Positions 4,587-6,437 of a stretch of 6,437 bases of DNA are shown in pieces. The position numbers and the translations under genes are program-made. Positions within the stretch are counted from its first letter, which is position 1. Each line of letters starts with the position of its first letter. The DNA is from Elusimicrobia bacterium HGW-Elusimicrobia-2 (GTDB lineage: Bacteria; CG03). The stretch spans positions 1-6,437 of the forward strand of contig PHAM01000081.1 of NCBI GenBank assembly GCA_002841685.1, written 5' to 3'. The notes beneath the pieces are model-generated. The model was not told the DNA's origin and did not search any database. It saw only the letters and a list, made by a program, of their open reading frames with translations.

Positions 4587-5002
4587 CGAAAAATAAAATG
4601 TGCAGGATACGGGCTCATCATTTTTTGTGTCTTTCAGGTTTCCAGAGTTTCGGTTACAGCGATGATTTTACAGATAACATGGGAAAAATAAAAAGTGAAT
4701 TATTGGATAATAACACAGCCGTGGAAATTGTGCGCGATTGTGACGATATTTGTTCATGCTGCCCTCATAAAAAAGCCGGTGTGTGCGGAAAAGAAGGGGC
4801 TGTGCCGGCCGCCGATATGGATAAAAGTGTTTTGGAAAAGCTCGGATTTGATGAAAATTTAAAAATTAAAGCGGCAGAAGTTTTCAACCGCATAAAAGAA
4901 AAAATGAAAAAAACGAATGATTTACTTAGCGTGTGCGCAGGTTGTCAGTGGCATAAAAAATGTCTATTTTTCACGTCAAAAGGAGAAATCCTGTGGGGGT
5001 GA
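4583..5002 (+). CDS. DUF1284-family cysteine-rich protein, 139 aa
   Basis: The family is recognised by its start R8-I-R-A-H-H-F-L-C16-L, then F.SFGYSDDFTDNMGKI (20-36) and two cysteine clusters: C53-x3-C57-x-C59-C60-P with C68, and C118-x2-C121-x5-C127. DUF1284 is predicted to bind iron-sulfur or zinc through these cysteines. Its biochemical role is not established. A TTG start at 4583 is preferred over ATG 4598: AAAGGA (4569-4574) lies 8 nt upstream of TTG, while the ATG has no ribosome binding site. TTG also overlaps the bioY stop by 4 bp, pointing to translational coupling. The end overlaps the next gene by 10 bp. There is no signal peptide, so it is likely cytoplasmic. Confidence 0.88.
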   Translation: MTKNKMCRIRAHHFLCLSGFQSFGYSDDFTDNMGKIKSELLDNNTAVEIVRDCDDICSCCPHKKAGVCGKEGAVPAADMDKSVLEKLGFDENLKIKAAEVFNRIKEKMKKTNDLLSVCAGCQWHKKCLFFTSKGEILWG

Positions 5003-5541
5003 CTGTTCTCGCGGGCTCGCAAAACCCCGTTAAGATAGACGCTGTGAGAGAGGCTTTCTCACTCTATTATGAGAAAGTGAAAGTGACGCCCGTATCCGTT
5101 GACAGCGGCGTGGGTATTCAGCCCGTGGGAGCCGACACTTTCATAGGCGCTGAAAACAGGGCGAATGCTCTTTTACAAAAAAATAAAGCTGAAAAACTCG
5201 GCGCCGATTTTTTCGCGGGCATTGAAGGCGGCATAATAAATCTGCACGGCAGATGGTTTTCTTTCGGGGGTGTGTGCATTATGGATCTCTCCGGCAGAAA
5301 AGGATTCGGAAGCTCCTCCATGTTTGAGCTTCCGGGAAGTATCGTCAGGGAATTGCTCGCGGGAACGGAACTCGGCGATGTGATGGATAAAATACAAAAC
5401 GGCCATAACACAAAACAGAAACACGGCGCCGTGGGTTTTTTCACGAAGGGCAGGATAGACAGGAAAAAATTTTATGAGAGCGGGATAATCTCGGCGCTCA
5501 TACCTTTTGTGAACAGGAAATTATTTGATGAGCTTATCTAA
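4993..5541 (+). CDS. yjjX: Inosine/xanthosine triphosphatase, YjjX/DUF84 family
   Basis: Members hydrolyse non-canonical purine nucleoside triphosphates (ITP, XTP), keeping deaminated bases out of nucleic acids. The 182-residue product shows the expected motifs: VLAGSQNPVKIDAV (5-18), GIQPVGADTFIGAENRA (41-57), FAGIEGGI (75-82), FELP (111-114), and the C-terminal HGAVGFFTKGRIDRKKFYE (144-162). The start is GTG 4993, with AAAGGAG (4978-4984) 8 nt upstream. This gives a protein beginning MGVTVLAGSQNPVK, as the family usually does. A start at ATG 4960 would add 11 unrelated residues and overlap the DUF1284 gene further. It overlaps DUF1284 by 10 bp and the hydrolase gene by 14 bp. The symbol follows the E. 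coli homologue. Confidence 0.9.
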   Translation: MGVTVLAGSQNPVKIDAVREAFSLYYEKVKVTPVSVDSGVGIQPVGADTFIGAENRANALLQKNKAEKLGADFFAGIEGGIINLHGRWFSFGGVCIMDLSGRKGFGSSSMFELPGSIVRELLAGTELGDVMDKIQNGHNTKQKHGAVGFFTKGRIDRKKFYESGIISALIPFVNRKLFDELI

Positions 5542-6361
5542 AACCGTTAAATTCCTGAAATACATAATAGGTTTATTCCTGGTTGGTTATTTCGCTTTTA
5601 TGCTTATGCTGGCTTTTTTTCAAAAAAAATATATTTATTATCCGGCTAAAGAAATTATAACAACGCCCGGACTCAAAGGCATGGAATACGAGGATATATA
5701 TTTTGATTCATCCGACGGCGTCAGGCTCAACGGCTGGTTTTTTCCGCCTTCCGGAGCGCGGGGCGAAATAATCCTTTTCTGCCACGGCAACGCGGATAAC
5801 ATCTCATACTTTATTGAAGATGTCAGGATGTTCACCGAACTCGGCCTTGGCGTTTTTATTTTTGATTACAGGGGATACGGCAGGAGCCTCGGACAGCAGA
5901 GCGAGACGGGGACATATTTTGACGCGGAGGCCGCGTGGGGGTGGCTCACAAAAGAGAAAAAAATCCATCCTTCCCGCATTATCATAGTGGGCAGATCCCT
6001 CGGCGGCGCCATAGCCGCCTGGCTTGCCAAAGAACACAAGCCGCGGGCGCTTTTCCTTGAGACGGCTTTTACCTCGGTTGAGGACATCGCTTCCAAAACC
6101 CATCCTTTTATCCCCGTGAGGTATTTCCTGAGGTACAAATACAGCACGCTGGACTATCTTTTGAAGGTGAAGGCACCCGTGCTGGTCGTGCACAGCAAAG
6201 ACGACATCGTTGTACCATTCATACACGGTCAGAAACTTTTCGCCGCGGCTGGGGAGCCGAAGAAATTCATTGAACTATCCGGCACTCACCGCAACTGTTT
6301 TTTTGAATCCGCGGAAATTTACACCGAAGGCATCAAAGATTTTCTGGAAGTCACCCGCTAA
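5528..6361 (+). CDS. Membrane-anchored alpha/beta hydrolase (ABHD13/BEM46-like)
   Basis: The product of 277 residues begins with one transmembrane segment (about 9-31, FLKYIIGLFLVGYFAFMLML) and then a serine-hydrolase fold. The oxyanion-region motif is HGN (86-88). DYRGYGRS is at 113-120. The nucleophile is Ser157 in GRSLGG (155-160). The acid is Asp225 (HSKDDIVVP, 222-230) and the base is His254 (SGTHRNCFF). Members of the BEM46/ABHD13/YfhR group are serine hydrolases of mostly unknown substrate. Residue order and spacing fit an active enzyme anchored at the membrane by its N-terminus; whether the catalytic domain faces out is not shown. ATG 5528 is chosen with AGGAA (5515-5519) about 8 nt upstream, not TTG 5525. 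It overlaps yjjX by 14 bp and closes the operon. Confidence 0.9.
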   Translation: MSLSKTVKFLKYIIGLFLVGYFAFMLMLAFFQKKYIYYPAKEIITTPGLKGMEYEDIYFDSSDGVRLNGWFFPPSGARGEIILFCHGNADNISYFIEDVRMFTELGLGVFIFDYRGYGRSLGQQSETGTYFDAEAAWGWLTKEKKIHPSRIIIVGRSLGGAIAAWLAKEHKPRALFLETAFTSVEDIASKTHPFIPVRYFLRYKYSTLDYLLKVKAPVLVVHSKDDIVVPFIHGQKLFAAAGEPKKFIELSGTHRNCFFESAEIYTEGIKDFLEVTR

Positions 6362-6373
6362 ACACATCAGGCG

Positions 6374-6418
6374 GCATTTCCAGGCAGCTGAAGAAATCGC
6401 GGCGGGTAGCATTTCCAG
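6374..6418. repeat. Two direct copies of GCATTTCCAG in the 3' flank
   Basis: GCATTTCCAG occurs at 6374-6383 and again at 6409-6418, 35 bp apart, each preceded by a GGCGG-rich stretch. It lies in the 76-nt tail after the hydrolase stop. No clear terminator hairpin with a T-run is visible there, and the window ends before any following gene can be assessed. It could be part of an intergenic repeat. Confidence 0.4.
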
Positions 6419-6437
6419 CGGGCCATATGAGCGAGGG

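Noticed and set aside
5804-6226. Minus-strand 140-codon frame opposite the hydrolase gene
   Set aside because: The plus strand encodes a complete catalytic hydrolase here. The antisense frame has no ribosome binding site or recognisable motif.
6391-6406. Possible third copy of the cassette-flanking repeat
   Set aside because: AAGAAATCGCGGCGGG matches 2995-3010 at 14 of 16 bases, but the similarity stops before the TTCAGTTATTC half, so it is too weak to claim.
6426-6437. ATG near the end as the start of another gene
   Set aside because: Only about four codons remain in the window and no convincing ribosome binding site precedes it.

Overview
The window looks like chromosomal DNA of an uncultured, Gram-negative-like bacterium, perhaps an Elusimicrobiota or Omnitrophota-type lineage. 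That placement is weak: it rests on overall gene style and on the resemblance, from memory, of one small protein (394-600). No rRNA, tRNA, CRISPR array or transposase was found. Sigma70-type promoters and GGAGG ribosome binding sites are easy to recognise. Base composition changes along the window: the 3' operon is fairly G+C-rich, while about 1440-2990 is visibly A+T-rich.

Layout. (1) 1-393: two minus-strand genes, a 46-residue exported peptide (81-221) and the first codons of another gene (1-16), each with its own promoter. A perfect 10-bp inverted repeat surrounds the ribosome binding site of the second. (2) 394-729: a small plus-strand protein with an excellent extended -10 promoter, followed in frame by 42 sense codons beyond its amber stop. 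(3) About 727-2997: an accessory cassette. It holds a winged-helix/minimal nucleotidyltransferase (MNT) protein, a truncated HEPN-like partner, and an AT-rich Schlafen-AlbA/ATPase-like/winged-helix regulator. A 26-bp direct repeat (23/26 identical) lies on each side, at 701-726 and 2998-3023. (4) 3050-3847: an unrecognised 265-residue protein. (5) 3884-6361: a strong promoter and a compact four-gene operon whose reading frames all overlap: bioY (biotin uptake), a DUF1284 cysteine-rich protein, a YjjX/DUF84 inosine/xanthosine triphosphatase, and a membrane-anchored alpha/beta hydrolase. (6) 6362-6437: a short tail with a 10-bp direct repeat.

The most interesting part is the cassette. The MNT protein has GS-X10-D-V-G where active enzymes have GS-X10-D-X-D, so the second metal-binding Asp is Gly. 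Its partner stops after 68 residues, before the region where HEPN RNases carry RX4-6H. This looks like an MNT-HEPN toxin-antitoxin pair that has been disarmed and is now followed, 3 bp later, by an AlbA-family regulator. That regulator contains four exact 11-bp tandem repeats just before its C-terminal winged helix. Because 11 is not a multiple of three, one unit gained or lost would remove the winged helix, so the locus could switch between two forms of the protein.

The 3' operon looks like ordinary housekeeping or salvage functions under one promoter. The biotin transporter subunit leads, and overlapping starts probably couple translation of all four genes.
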